Positions 1 to 6,668 are shown, counted from the first letter of the stretch. The stretch is 9,954 nt of DNA from Opitutia bacterium UBA977 (GCA_002292345.1 DBBT01000108.1:1-9954), one strand, 5' to 3'. A program made the numbers and translations. Notes: generated by a model not told the origin, from the letters alone.

Positions 1-1572
1 TTCCAATGCTTCCGCTGTTTTGGCCGCCTTCTTCTGAAGCGCCACTTTTGCGGCATGCTGTTGCGCACGCGAGGCAGCATTTCGACTGGCATCGGGATCG
101 CCAGCATCACCGCCACGAGCGAGCATCACTGGATACTGCTCATCCCACCATTGATCGTAAGTTGCAGACATTGTGCTGACACGTTCCGGATGCTGTAACG
201 CGATGTCGTACAGACAACCAGGATCTTTTTTGACATCATACAGCGCCCAGCGATCAGCCGCCGAGACGCCCCAATGGTATTGCGCGGTTCCGTTCGCATA
301 CGTGGCTTTCGTCTGCCCCTTGCGAACCCCGCGAAGCGTGGTGCATTGACTACTGTATTTGGCACAGTCCGGATCAGCGCATGGCACACTACGCAGCAAT
401 AGCATATCGCCCTGCCGCACGGCTCCCATGGCATGCTTGTGCGAGGCAGCAGACCCGCTTGGCCAGCGGCCGACATTATGAAACAAGTAGCGATCATCAT
501 GTGCCCAATTTTCACCATTCAGTAATGGCAATAGGCTGTAGCCCTGTAGTTCAGACTGAAGCTCTTCAGGGATTGCTACCCCAGCCAACTCGCATAAGGT
601 CGGCACCACATCGATATGAGCTGTTAAGTTATTCACCGTGCGTGGATCCCAGTGCCTAGGCCATTTCCAGAACGACATCGCGCGGCTGCCGCCCTCCCAG
701 ATGGTGCATTTAGAGCCGCGCATGTCTGCATTGTAGACATCGAGTCCTTCGGTCACACCGTTGTCGTTGATGAACATTAAAATCGTATCCTCCTCCAGCC
801 CTCGCTTTTTGAGGAAAGCCGTCAAGCGGCCGAGGTTTTGGTCGATGTTTTCAATCATCGCTAGATAGCTCGCATGCGTATCGTTCAGCCCTTTGGCTTT
901 ATATTTTTCAATCAAAGCTTCTGGCGCATCCAGAGGCGTATGCGGCGAATAAGTGCAGAGGTATAGGAAAAACGGCTGGTCACCAGCCTCATCCATAAAT
1001 GCCATGGCTTCATCAAAAAAAACATCCTCTCGGAACCCTTTGGTCGGGAAACGTTTTTTGTTTCGAATCATCTCTACGTCAAAATGCTTGCGGGGGCCGC
1101 CGACATTTGTGGAGCACCAATCAAACCCTCGATCGGCTGGAATGTAGCCTTTGCTGTTACCGAGATGCCATTTACCAATGAACCCGGTAGTATAGCCCGC
1201 CGACTGCAGCAACTGCGGCAGGATTGTTACGTCCTGGTATAGGTGTTCGCGCGGAATCAGCGTATGTGTCACCCCATTGCGGAATTCATGCATTCCTGTC
1301 ATCAATGCCGCACGCGTCGGCGAGCAGGACGGACTCACATAAAAATTATCAAATCGCACACTCGCATCGTGCAAACTATCCATGTGCGGGGTGTCAAGAT
1401 ACGGATGTCCATGACGGCCGATATCGCCGTAGCCCTGATCATCCGTCAGGATGAATATAATATTTGGCTGATCCTGCTCCTGCTGAAAATCCTGCTTGGC
1501 CGCGTTCGCGCACAAAGACGACAGCATCATTGCGACCCAAAAACAGCTGCTTAGTTTTATTTTATTATTCAT
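1..1572 (-). CDS. Secreted formylglycine-dependent sulfatase (S1 family), 3' end cut by window edge
   Basis: Hydrolyses sulfate esters, probably on a sulfated glycan, outside the cytoplasm. The frame is open from the ATG at 1572 to base 1, giving 524 residues with no stop, so the C-terminus is missing. A signal peptide is visible (hydrophobic residues about 7-24, ending CANA/A). Sulfatase hallmarks are in order: metal-binding TDDQGYGD (43-50); CSPTR (83-87), whose Cys83 is the residue converted to formylglycine in this family; GKWHLG (132-137); SPHTP with His210; the metal-binding pair Asp269-Asn270 in INDNG; and Lys287 before EGGSR. All expected active-site residues are present, so it looks functional. 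The last ~30 visible residues are Ala/Lys/Gln-rich, which is unusual for the fold. A GGA lies 7 bases before the ATG as a weak ribosome site. The exact substrate cannot be read from the sequence. Confidence 0.93.
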   Translation of the reverse strand, partial: MNNKIKLSSCFWVAMMLSSLCANAAKQDFQQEQDQPNIIFILTDDQGYGDIGRHGHPYLDTPHMDSLHDASVRFDNFYVSPSCSPTRAALMTGMHEFRNGVTHTLIPREHLYQDVTILPQLLQSAGYTTGFIGKWHLGNSKGYIPADRGFDWCSTNVGGPRKHFDVEMIRNKKRFPTKGFREDVFFDEAMAFMDEAGDQPFFLYLCTYSPHTPLDAPEALIEKYKAKGLNDTHASYLAMIENIDQNLGRLTAFLKKRGLEEDTILMFINDNGVTEGLDVYNADMRGSKCTIWEGGSRAMSFWKWPRHWDPRTVNNLTAHIDVVPTLCELAGVAIPEELQSELQGYSLLPLLNGENWAHDDRYLFHNVGRWPSGSAASHKHAMGAVRQGDMLLLRSVPCADPDCAKYSSQCTTLRGVRKGQTKATYANGTAQYHWGVSAADRWALYDVKKDPGCLYDIALQHPERVSTMSATYDQWWDEQYPVMLARGGDAGDPDASRNAASRAQQHAAKVALQKKAAKTAEALE

Positions 1573-1590
1573 ATCTTGTTCCAAGGGTAG

Positions 1591-1619
1591 AGGCTAACAC
1601 AATCTACCAATCCTGCCAA
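1591..1619 (-). promoter_or_regulatory. Sigma-70-like promoter of the sulfatase gene
   Basis: On the minus strand, TTGGCA (1614-1619, -35, 5/6 to consensus) is followed by a 17-bp spacer and TAGCCT (1591-1596, -10, 3/6). Transcription would start near 1584, leaving a leader of only about 12 nt before the ATG at 1572. The poor -10 with a good -35 next to an operator-like site would fit activator dependence. Spacing and phasing match the promoter at 5838-5866, which raises confidence in both. Confidence 0.55.
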
Positions 1620-1636
1620 TCACGCGATTGCGTGAT
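1619..1636 (-). promoter_or_regulatory. Putative operator, copy 1 (inverted repeat ATCACGC-N4-GCGTGAT)
   Basis: Two perfect 7-bp inverted arms are separated by GATT (plus strand). The site lies directly upstream of the sulfatase -35 box and shares one base with it. It is 15/18 identical to the site at 5866-5883, which has the same orientation and the same position relative to its own -35 box. The arms are 11 bp centre to centre, about one helical turn, as expected for a dimeric helix-turn-helix protein. Because it lies between divergent genes, it could also affect the kinase operon. Confidence 0.55.
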
Positions 1637-1657
1637 ACCCGAACGCCTTGCTTAAAC

Positions 1658-1685
1658 TGGACATGCAGAACCCACGCGCTAGTGT
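1658..1685 (+). promoter_or_regulatory. Weak candidate promoter for the two-component operon
   Basis: TGGACA (1658-1663, 5/6 to -35) is followed by 16 bp and TAGTGT (1680-1685, only 3/6 to -10). It would place the transcript start close to the ATG at 1704, where I see no convincing Shine-Dalgarno sequence. It is listed only because the operon needs a promoter in the 131-bp divergent spacer and no better one is visible. Confidence 0.2.
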
Positions 1686-1703
1686 CCTAATTTCGAACCA
1701 AGC

Positions 1704-3680
1704 ATGCACCGAATTGTCATCATCTGTCTAACAAGCTTACTGGCCGGATCTTTGTCGGCTATGACTAGCTCGGCACGACCTGTGGCGGAACACTTCTCGA
1801 CCACCCAACTGGAGCAACGCCTAAAGGCAATCGACGCCGAACTGGATCAACTGGCTCGCTTCAACCCGCGTAGCGGAACCGGCTCGATTGGCTATCGTTC
1901 GCCCCCACATTTAAATGCGGATCAACTCGAATGGGTGCAGGTCGAACTGGAGCAGCCCACCGCCATCGACCAAATCGTCTTGGTGCCCGCGATCTGGCGC
2001 GACACCGCAAACGGATTCCTAGCAGATGCATTTCCCGTAGAGTTCCGGATCCTTGCCGGAACAGATCCGAATTCCGCTGGCACAGTGATCGCCTCGTTTA
2101 GCGAAGAAAATCAACTCCTCCCGCGCATTGCGCCGCTGGTCGTGCCCTGCGACATCACTGCATCTTGGGTGCGAGTCGAGGCCACAAAACTCTCGGCACG
2201 TCAATTCGACGGTCAATTCAATCTTGAACTAGCAGAACTGCTGATTTTTAGCGGCGAAGAAAATGTCGCGATTAACCGCCCTATTTCCCTCTCCTCTGCA
2301 GACAGCCATCTCGAACCTGCGCAACTTCCAGGCCGCAAAAAGGAATTTCTAGTCGACGGCTTTATGCCCTATCAAATGGACACGGGGCAGGGAGACAAAA
2401 CTGTTGCCTTTTTCAATGGGGCAGGACCAACGAGCACCCCCACCATCACGATCGATCTGCAGGCGGTACTGCCCTTATCTCGGATCCATCTGCACACGGT
2501 GGAACAAAGCGATACCGCCCCACAGAGCACAACCAGCGGACTTGGCCTGCCCAAGTATCTCATTGTGGAAGGCGCCCAACGAGCCGATTTCTCCGACGCC
2601 GTAATCCTGATGGAGTATCGCAAAGTATCCATCTACGATGTAGGCCCCATCATCGTGCGCGCCTTCCCTGAAACACCTTGCCGCTATGTCCGTCTGACAG
2701 CACTTGAGCCTGACCTCATTTATGGGGATCGGATAATCCGGTCAAGAGTGGGCTTTGCGGAAATTGAACTGTTTGCTTTCGGAGAAAACGTCGCACTCAA
2801 AAAGCCTGTAACCACAGAGCTCTTAACAGGCTATCGTGCCAGCTCTTTACTAACAGACGGCAGCAACTTTTACGGACGTATCCTCTCCACCCGCGAATGG
2901 ATGGCTCAACTTGCCCGCCGTCACCAATTGGAATTGGAGCGCCCGCCCATAGCCGCCGAACTCAACCAACGCTATGCACAGCAACAAACGATGCTTCAGC
3001 GCATGATCTGGCTGGCGGCGCTGCTTCTGGTCATCATCGGCTTTATCCTCCTCATCAACCGCTCACTGCACCAACGAGCGATCCATCGCACTCGCGAACA
3101 AATCGCCGCAGACCTACACGATGAGCTTGGCGCCAACCTACATGCGATCGGTCTGCTCAGCGACTTTGTCAGCCGAGAAAAAGAAAATCCGCAGCAGCTT
3201 GAACAACTCATGCAGCGTATGCGCTCACTCACGCAACGCACCGCCGCGGCCGCCAAATACTGCACCAACATGTTGGAAGCCGAAGGGCTCTACGATGACC
3301 TGGCCGTAGAGATGCGCCGGACCGCCTCGCGCGTCACCACGGATCATCAACATGATCTATTTTTCGAACGGGAGGAACGACTACAGAACATCTCCCCAGG
3401 CAAACGCATCGGCCTCTTCCTGTTTTATAAGGAATGCCTGACCAACATCATTCGCCATGCCGAGGCCACACAGATTACAACTCACCTCGTTGCTGGCGAT
3501 AGAATGCTAACCTTGTCAATTGCCGACAACGGCCATGGCTTGAATGGCGAAGTCCCCGCCTCACTGAAACGTCGCGCACGACTCCTCAAGGCTAAGCTAA
3601 AAACAGAAAGCCTCGCCAGCGGCGGTACCCAAGTTACCCTGCAGTTGAAGACCCGATACTCGCATAAAAAAATATCATGA
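1704..3680 (+). CDS. Membrane sensor histidine kinase with discoidin-like (F5/8 type C) sensor domains
   Basis: The 658-residue protein autophosphorylates on His and passes phosphate to the regulator encoded next. A signal peptide (1-24) leads into an extracytoplasmic region with two beta-rich discoidin-like blocks (about 55-184 and 187-358). A third block opens the same way (ENVALKKPV, 361-369, echoing ENVAINRPI at 186-194) but is cut short near 398. Discoidin folds commonly bind carbohydrates, so a glycan signal is plausible. A helical linker and one membrane segment (about 434-452) lead to the HisKA_3-type dimerisation helix with HDELGANL (His472), then an ATPase domain with N-box Asn581, DNGHG (608-612) and GGT (640-642). 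The kinase core looks intact. The ATG at 1704 is chosen because it gives the signal peptide; there is no clear ribosome site. The stop overlaps the regulator start by ATGA. The ligand is inferred, not seen. Confidence 0.88.
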   Translation: MHRIVIICLTSLLAGSLSAMTSSARPVAEHFSTTQLEQRLKAIDAELDQLARFNPRSGTGSIGYRSPPHLNADQLEWVQVELEQPTAIDQIVLVPAIWRDTANGFLADAFPVEFRILAGTDPNSAGTVIASFSEENQLLPRIAPLVVPCDITASWVRVEATKLSARQFDGQFNLELAELLIFSGEENVAINRPISLSSADSHLEPAQLPGRKKEFLVDGFMPYQMDTGQGDKTVAFFNGAGPTSTPTITIDLQAVLPLSRIHLHTVEQSDTAPQSTTSGLGLPKYLIVEGAQRADFSDAVILMEYRKVSIYDVGPIIVRAFPETPCRYVRLTALEPDLIYGDRIIRSRVGFAEIELFAFGENVALKKPVTTELLTGYRASSLLTDGSNFYGRILSTREWMAQLARRHQLELERPPIAAELNQRYAQQQTMLQRMIWLAALLLVIIGFILLINRSLHQRAIHRTREQIAADLHDELGANLHAIGLLSDFVSREKENPQQLEQLMQRMRSLTQRTAAAAKYCTNMLEAEGLYDDLAVEMRRTASRVTTDHQHDLFFEREERLQNISPGKRIGLFLFYKECLTNIIRHAEATQITTHLVAGDRMLTLSIADNGHGLNGEVPASLKRRARLLKAKLKTESLASGGTQVTLQLKTRYSHKKIS

Positions 3681-4348
3681 CAGACACTATCCGCATCACG
3701 CTGATCGAGGACAACCGCGACTACCGAGACATCATCACCCTCACACTCGGAGCCGAGAGCGACATCGAACTGATCAGCCAATTCGGCACTGCGGAAGCCG
3801 CACTGCGCGAGCTGAAGGCTATGCCCGTAGGGACAACACCCGACCTTATTTTACTAGACCTGCGCCTGCCTGGCATGAGCGGTCTGGAGGCGCTTCCTCA
3901 TTTCCGTGAGGCCGTACCTAAGACCCCCATTATCGTCCTCACTCAGTCGGATCACGAAGTCGACGTCGTAGCTGCCATCTCCCGAGGTGCAGCGGGCTAC
4001 TTGCTCAAATCCTCCACTCTCGAAAAACTCACCGAAGGAGTCCACACCGTCATGACTGGCGGCGCAGCGCTCGACGACAGCATCGCCGGATTCATTGTCA
4101 AAACATTGCAAAGTAAACTGGCTCCACAGGAAATGAACACGGTCGTGACGCCGCGAGAATTCGAAATCCTAACCTTGCTCAGTAACGGTCTGGTAAAAAA
4201 AGAAATCGCCGACCAACTCAATATCAGTTTTTCCACGGTCGATACCCACATCCGTCATATCTACGAAAAACTCCAGGTTCAGAATGCCCCCTCAGCGGTG
4301 CGTAAAGCATTTAATCTCGGGCTCTTCACCGCACGCGACGACAGCTAA
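3677..4348 (+). CDS. NarL/LuxR-family two-component response regulator
   Basis: A 223-residue cytoplasmic DNA-binding regulator. The receiver domain (about 5-125) has the acidic pair Glu11-Asp12, phospho-acceptor Asp61 in LLDLRLPG, switch Thr89 and Lys111 in YLLKS. A GerE/LuxR-type helix-turn-helix follows (about 157-215), with the family pattern VTPREFEILTLLSNG, KEIADQL and STVDTHIRHIYEKL. All receiver active-site residues are present, so phosphorylation by the upstream kinase is expected. Its ATG lies inside the end of the kinase gene (ATGA overlap) without its own ribosome site, which points to translational coupling and a dedicated pair. Its targets are unknown; the two matching operator-like sites at 1619-1636 and 5866-5883 are candidates, though their 7-4-7 layout differs from the classical NarL 7-2-7. 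Confidence 0.93.
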   Translation: MTDTIRITLIEDNRDYRDIITLTLGAESDIELISQFGTAEAALRELKAMPVGTTPDLILLDLRLPGMSGLEALPHFREAVPKTPIIVLTQSDHEVDVVAAISRGAAGYLLKSSTLEKLTEGVHTVMTGGAALDDSIAGFIVKTLQSKLAPQEMNTVVTPREFEILTLLSNGLVKKEIADQLNISFSTVDTHIRHIYEKLQVQNAPSAVRKAFNLGLFTARDDS

Positions 4349-4434
4349 TCAGCTTGGTTCAGCGACGGATTGCACAAGGCAGCGACGTCGGAGAAAGGAT
4401 TTTGTATTTTTTAAGTATGTGAATGGCCTGGGAC
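4349..4434. other. Convergent spacer with an 8-bp direct repeat
   Basis: This 86-bp gap lies between the ends of the regulator and oxidoreductase genes. It holds two copies of CAGCGACG (4360-4367 and 4380-4387), 20 bp apart, and a T-run at about 4401-4412 on the plus strand. I see no stable GC-rich hairpin directly before the T-run, so a classical terminator cannot be called here. Confidence 0.35.
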
Positions 4435-5805
4435 TTAGCTCCACAGATCTTCGCCGTAGGACCAGCCTTCGCGCACCGGCTCCTTCAGATATTGATTAAG
4501 CTCCGGACGATTGGTGATCTGCATGGTGCTCGCATCCCATTCGATGCGTCCACCGAAACGAGCAGCTAAGGCGCCAAGTAACATGACTTCGGTAAAGCGG
4601 CTCGCCTCTTCAAAATTGGAACCAGGCTCAGGCCCGTCACCTTTGATAGCACGGGTCCACTCCACAAAGGGCCCGCCTTTTACGCGCGGATATTTTTCGA
4701 CTGGATAGCCCTGCTCCTTAAAAGCCTTCATCTCGTCACGATTCGCCAAGCGCGGATTACTGGAACGGTTATCGGTAAAGCCGACCGTCTTCTCGCCGAA
4801 AAAGAAACTGCCGCCCTTGGGTAGTTCGTCACCCCATGTCCAGTTGTCAGGCTTACTAAAGCCTAAATTCGTCGCGCTGTTATGCCAGTAGAAGGTGCAA
4901 GGCTGCTTGCTGCCACGATGCTGAAATTCAAAACGGATCTGACACTCGGACGGTGCCAGCCAGTCGTTACTACCGACTACTGTTTCTGCTTCGACCGCGA
5001 CCGGCTCATACAGATCCAAAATCCACACAGGCGCGTCGGCAATATGTGGAAACCAATCGCCCAACATACCATTGCCATATTTGCGCCAACGCCGCCACCC
5101 ACCTGGGTGGTAGCGATTATTGAACGATGCCGCTGGAGACGGCCCTTGCCAAAGATCCCAATCCAATGACGCAGGCACGGGGCTTACCTGTGGCGGCAGT
5201 GGATAGCCAGGGTTAACACCAAACAGACCGTCAACTTTCAGATAACTGTGAACCTCATTGATCTGCCCAAACACATCCGCTTCCACCCACTCACGCATCT
5301 GCCGAAGTCCATCATACGTATGACCCTGATTGCCCATGCAGGTGACTAGGTTGTAGTGCTCGTTGGCTTTGCGAAGTGTGCGCGCCTCCCAGATATTATG
5401 CGTCAGTGGCTTTTGCGTAAAGACGTGCAAGCCACGCTCCATCGCCGCCATCGTCGCGACAAAGTGAGTGTGATCGGGAGTGCCGATGCAAACCGCGTCA
5501 ATCTCCTTGCCCATCTTGTCGAACATCACTCGAAAATCACTGAACGTGGCAGCTTTTCTAATATGCGGATACTTCTCCGCGTGCTCGTACAAACGATTCG
5601 AATCGACATCACACAAGGCCACGATGTTTTCGCCCTGCAAGCCATTGTAGGCCATATAAGCGATACCACCGGCACCAACCATCGCGATATTTAACTTACT
5701 ATTCGCAGAGACACCTGGTTGGCCAATACTGAAACGTGGTAAGACGAAGGCTCCCGTAGCAGCGGCAGCGGTTTGAATGAAATTTCGACGGGAAATAGAA
5801 TTCAT
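4435..5805 (-). CDS. Tat-exported Gfo/Idh/MocA family oxidoreductase
   Basis: A 456-residue NAD(P)-dependent oxidoreductase, likely acting on a sugar or sugar derivative outside the cytoplasm. The N-terminus carries a twin-arginine signal (SRRNFIQ, 5-11, then an Ala-rich segment to about 30). The Rossmann domain follows with VGAGGIA (43-49), ALCDVD (63-68) and IGTPDHTH (107-114). QKPLTH (131-136) occupies the place of the family's EKP motif; Gln for Glu is common in the Tat-exported, Bacteroidota/Planctomycetota/Verrucomicrobiota-type members. GNQGH (158-162) and the C-terminal alpha/beta domain with [15 protein letters not shown] are typical of that subgroup. Length is normal. It stands alone with its own strong promoter and a shared operator-like site, so it is probably co-regulated with the sulfatase. 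An AGGA about 14 bases before the ATG is a distant ribosome site. The substrate cannot be deduced. Confidence 0.92.
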   Translation of the reverse strand: MNSISRRNFIQTAAAATGAFVLPRFSIGQPGVSANSKLNIAMVGAGGIAYMAYNGLQGENIVALCDVDSNRLYEHAEKYPHIRKAATFSDFRVMFDKMGKEIDAVCIGTPDHTHFVATMAAMERGLHVFTQKPLTHNIWEARTLRKANEHYNLVTCMGNQGHTYDGLRQMREWVEADVFGQINEVHSYLKVDGLFGVNPGYPLPPQVSPVPASLDWDLWQGPSPAASFNNRYHPGGWRRWRKYGNGMLGDWFPHIADAPVWILDLYEPVAVEAETVVGSNDWLAPSECQIRFEFQHRGSKQPCTFYWHNSATNLGFSKPDNWTWGDELPKGGSFFFGEKTVGFTDNRSSNPRLANRDEMKAFKEQGYPVEKYPRVKGGPFVEWTRAIKGDGPEPGSNFEEASRFTEVMLLGALAARFGGRIEWDASTMQITNRPELNQYLKEPVREGWSYGEDLWS

Positions 5806-5837
5806 AATATACAGATTTTTCCTAGTATTGTGAGCAA

Positions 5838-5866
5838 AGTATACACTTTCTCCCGACTTTCGTCAA
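5838..5866 (-). promoter_or_regulatory. Strong sigma-70-like promoter of the oxidoreductase gene
   Basis: On the minus strand, TTGACG (5861-5866, -35, 5/6) is followed by exactly 17 bp and TATACT (5838-5843, -10, 5/6). The transcript would start near 5831, about 25 nt before the ATG at 5805. The match to consensus is the best in the window. The -35 begins on the last base of the operator-like site at 5866-5883. Confidence 0.8.
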
Positions 5867-5883
5867 TAACGCGATTACGGGAT
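5866..5883 (-). promoter_or_regulatory. Putative operator, copy 2
   Basis: This site differs from the one at 1619-1636 at three of 18 positions and keeps the central ACGCGATT unchanged. Its inverted-repeat symmetry is weaker (4 of 7 arm positions). It abuts and shares one base with the -35 box of the oxidoreductase promoter, as copy 1 does for the sulfatase. With flanks, 19 of 23 bases match. A protein bound here could contact RNA polymerase as an activator or block -35 recognition as a repressor. Confidence 0.55.
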
Positions 5884-6060
5884 GCCTGGTGCAGGGCGAC
5901 AGGATTGCTTCGCCCTCTTCGTGTTTTCCGGGCGGAACTCCGTTCCTGAAAACACTGCGTCTTCCGAGGCAGGTAGTGCCGACATGACCGGGCCCGAAGG
6001 GAACCGGAACAACCTGCTTGCTCCCAGGTTCTCATCTCTGGCGCCCTTCAGACACAAAAA
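5884..6060. other. Hairpin-rich non-coding segment
   Basis: No convincing gene lies between the oxidoreductase promoter and the Fic fragment. The stretch holds several potential hairpins in a row. AGGGCGA/TCGCCCT pairs at 5893-5899 and 5910-5916. GTGTTTTC/GAAAACAC (5921-5928 and 5948-5955) encloses GGAAC/GTTCC (5934-5938 and 5942-5946). CCGG/CCGG (5988-5991 and 6004-6007) encloses CCC/GGG. AACCTG/CAGGTT pairs at 6011-6016 and 6025-6030. Open frames cross it on both strands but show no domain and differ in character from the neighbouring genes. It may be a dispersed intergenic repeat, a structured RNA, or the remains of a deleted region. Confidence 0.4.
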
Positions 6061-6095
6061 AGCCCTCCTCGTTTCCGAGAAGGGCTCTTCTTTTT
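6061..6095 (-). terminator. Bidirectional rho-independent terminator
   Basis: An 11-bp stem with one mismatch (6061-6071 with 6076-6086) and a 4-nt TTTC loop is flanked by a run of six As on the left (5'-AAAAAA ending at 6061, that is Ts on the minus strand) and by CTTCTTTTT on the right (to 6095). It would work best for minus-strand transcripts arriving from the glycosidase operon and would shield the oxidoreductase promoter from read-through. No intact gene ends directly before it on either side. Confidence 0.8.
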
Positions 6096-6121
6096 GGTCG
6101 GCCGACGGGGATGGCATTACG

Positions 6122-6367
6122 AACCGATTGATTCACTTCGTTCAGGGCGACGCCCCAGCGCTGGGCGATGTCCCCCCTCCACCGGACGCGCTCGGAGAGT
6201 GCTTGCGGGATTGGGAAGCTTACTTGCACCACTCGGAAGAACCGACGCTCATCACCTGCGCCTTGATGCACTATCAATTTGAAGCGATTCACCCCTTTTT
6301 AGATGGCAACGGTCGCATTGGCCGTTTGCTCACCTCACTCCTGCTTTGCGAAAAGGGATCGCTCACT
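6122..6367 (+). pseudogene. Fic-domain protein fragment (both ends missing)
   Basis: Fic proteins transfer AMP or another nucleotide group to target proteins. About 80 residues are recognisable in one plus-strand frame: VPPPPDAL (from 6170), the helix [10 protein letters not shown], then the catalytic Fic motif [12 protein letters not shown] (6290-6325) followed by [14 protein letters not shown]. Similarity stops abruptly at about 6367, where the sequence becomes the antisense of a GH29 gene. The N-terminal half, including the inhibitory or substrate-binding region normally upstream, is absent. The frame continues to 6565 but the later part is only the complement of the GH29 fragment. No start codon or ribosome site fits the conserved part. 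Non-functional as it stands; the left boundary is approximate. Confidence 0.75.
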
Positions 6368-6599
6368 GCCCCCAATGGACGAACATCCCAAACTTCGCAT
6401 CGCGGAACCACTGCATGCGCTCGTCACGCTCAGCCTCGGTCTCGTGTATCTGCGGCACAGCGCTCAGATCCGCAATCGCATCCTGCGCGGCAACCTTGGA
6501 GTCAGACTCATTCGTCGACATGCAGCCAGTCACAAGGCCCATGTGAACAAAGACACCGACCATAAACAGATAGAACGTAAACTTCCGATTCATATGCAT
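6363..6599 (-). pseudogene. 5' fragment of a GH29 alpha-L-fucosidase lipoprotein gene
   Basis: Only the first 78 residues remain of an enzyme normally of about 450-600. There is a lipoprotein signal with lipobox LVTGC (Cys26), a short linker, then [17 protein letters not shown]. This is the conserved opening of the GH29 barrel, whose HWG histidine helps bind fucose in characterised members. Directly after HWGQ a stop (TGA, 6363-6365) occurs and the DNA becomes the complement of a Fic gene. The start at 6599 has AAAGG six bases upstream; 6593 is an alternative ATG. The 5' end, lipobox and ribosome site look healthy, so the break is recent or an assembly join. It lies last in the minus-strand operon after the MFS transporter. 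The product cannot be catalytic. Confidence 0.82.
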
Positions 6600-6621
6600 A
6601 AATTACCTTTGAATATTTTGA

Positions 6622-6661
6622 GATTAGCATCGGCGGACACTGCCGATGCTAATCCATTTTT
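6622..6661. terminator. Perfect 13-bp hairpin between transporter and fucosidase fragment
   Basis: GATTAGCATCGGC (6622-6634) pairs perfectly with its complement at 6642-6654 across a 7-nt loop. The T-run (6657-6661) lies on the plus-strand side; on the minus strand, the direction of the genes, the stem is followed by a mixed A-rich sequence. It is thus a good terminator for plus-strand transcripts but a poor one for the operon, where it may instead protect the upstream transporter mRNA from 3' decay or cause partial read-through to the fucosidase gene. Confidence 0.6.
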
Positions 6662-6668
6662 AATTCGG

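Noticed and set aside
126..518. Minus-strand open frame within the sulfatase gene
   Set aside because: It lies in another frame of the sulfatase, whose continuous frame carries all the family motifs; its own sequence shows no domain.
5802..6117. Overlapping minus-strand open frames upstream of the oxidoreductase
   Set aside because: They cover the promoter, operator-like site and hairpins, have Arg/Ser-rich non-protein-like composition, and no ribosome site.
6363..6367. Simple frameshift or point stop as the cause of the fucosidase truncation
   Set aside because: No GH29 continuation is found in any frame beyond the stop; the DNA there encodes Fic on the other strand, so it is a breakpoint.
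5882..6565. A 227-codon plus-strand open frame containing the Fic motif
   Set aside because: Only the middle (about 6122-6367) resembles Fic. The first part crosses the hairpin and terminator region and the last part is antisense to the fucosidase fragment, so the whole frame is not one gene.
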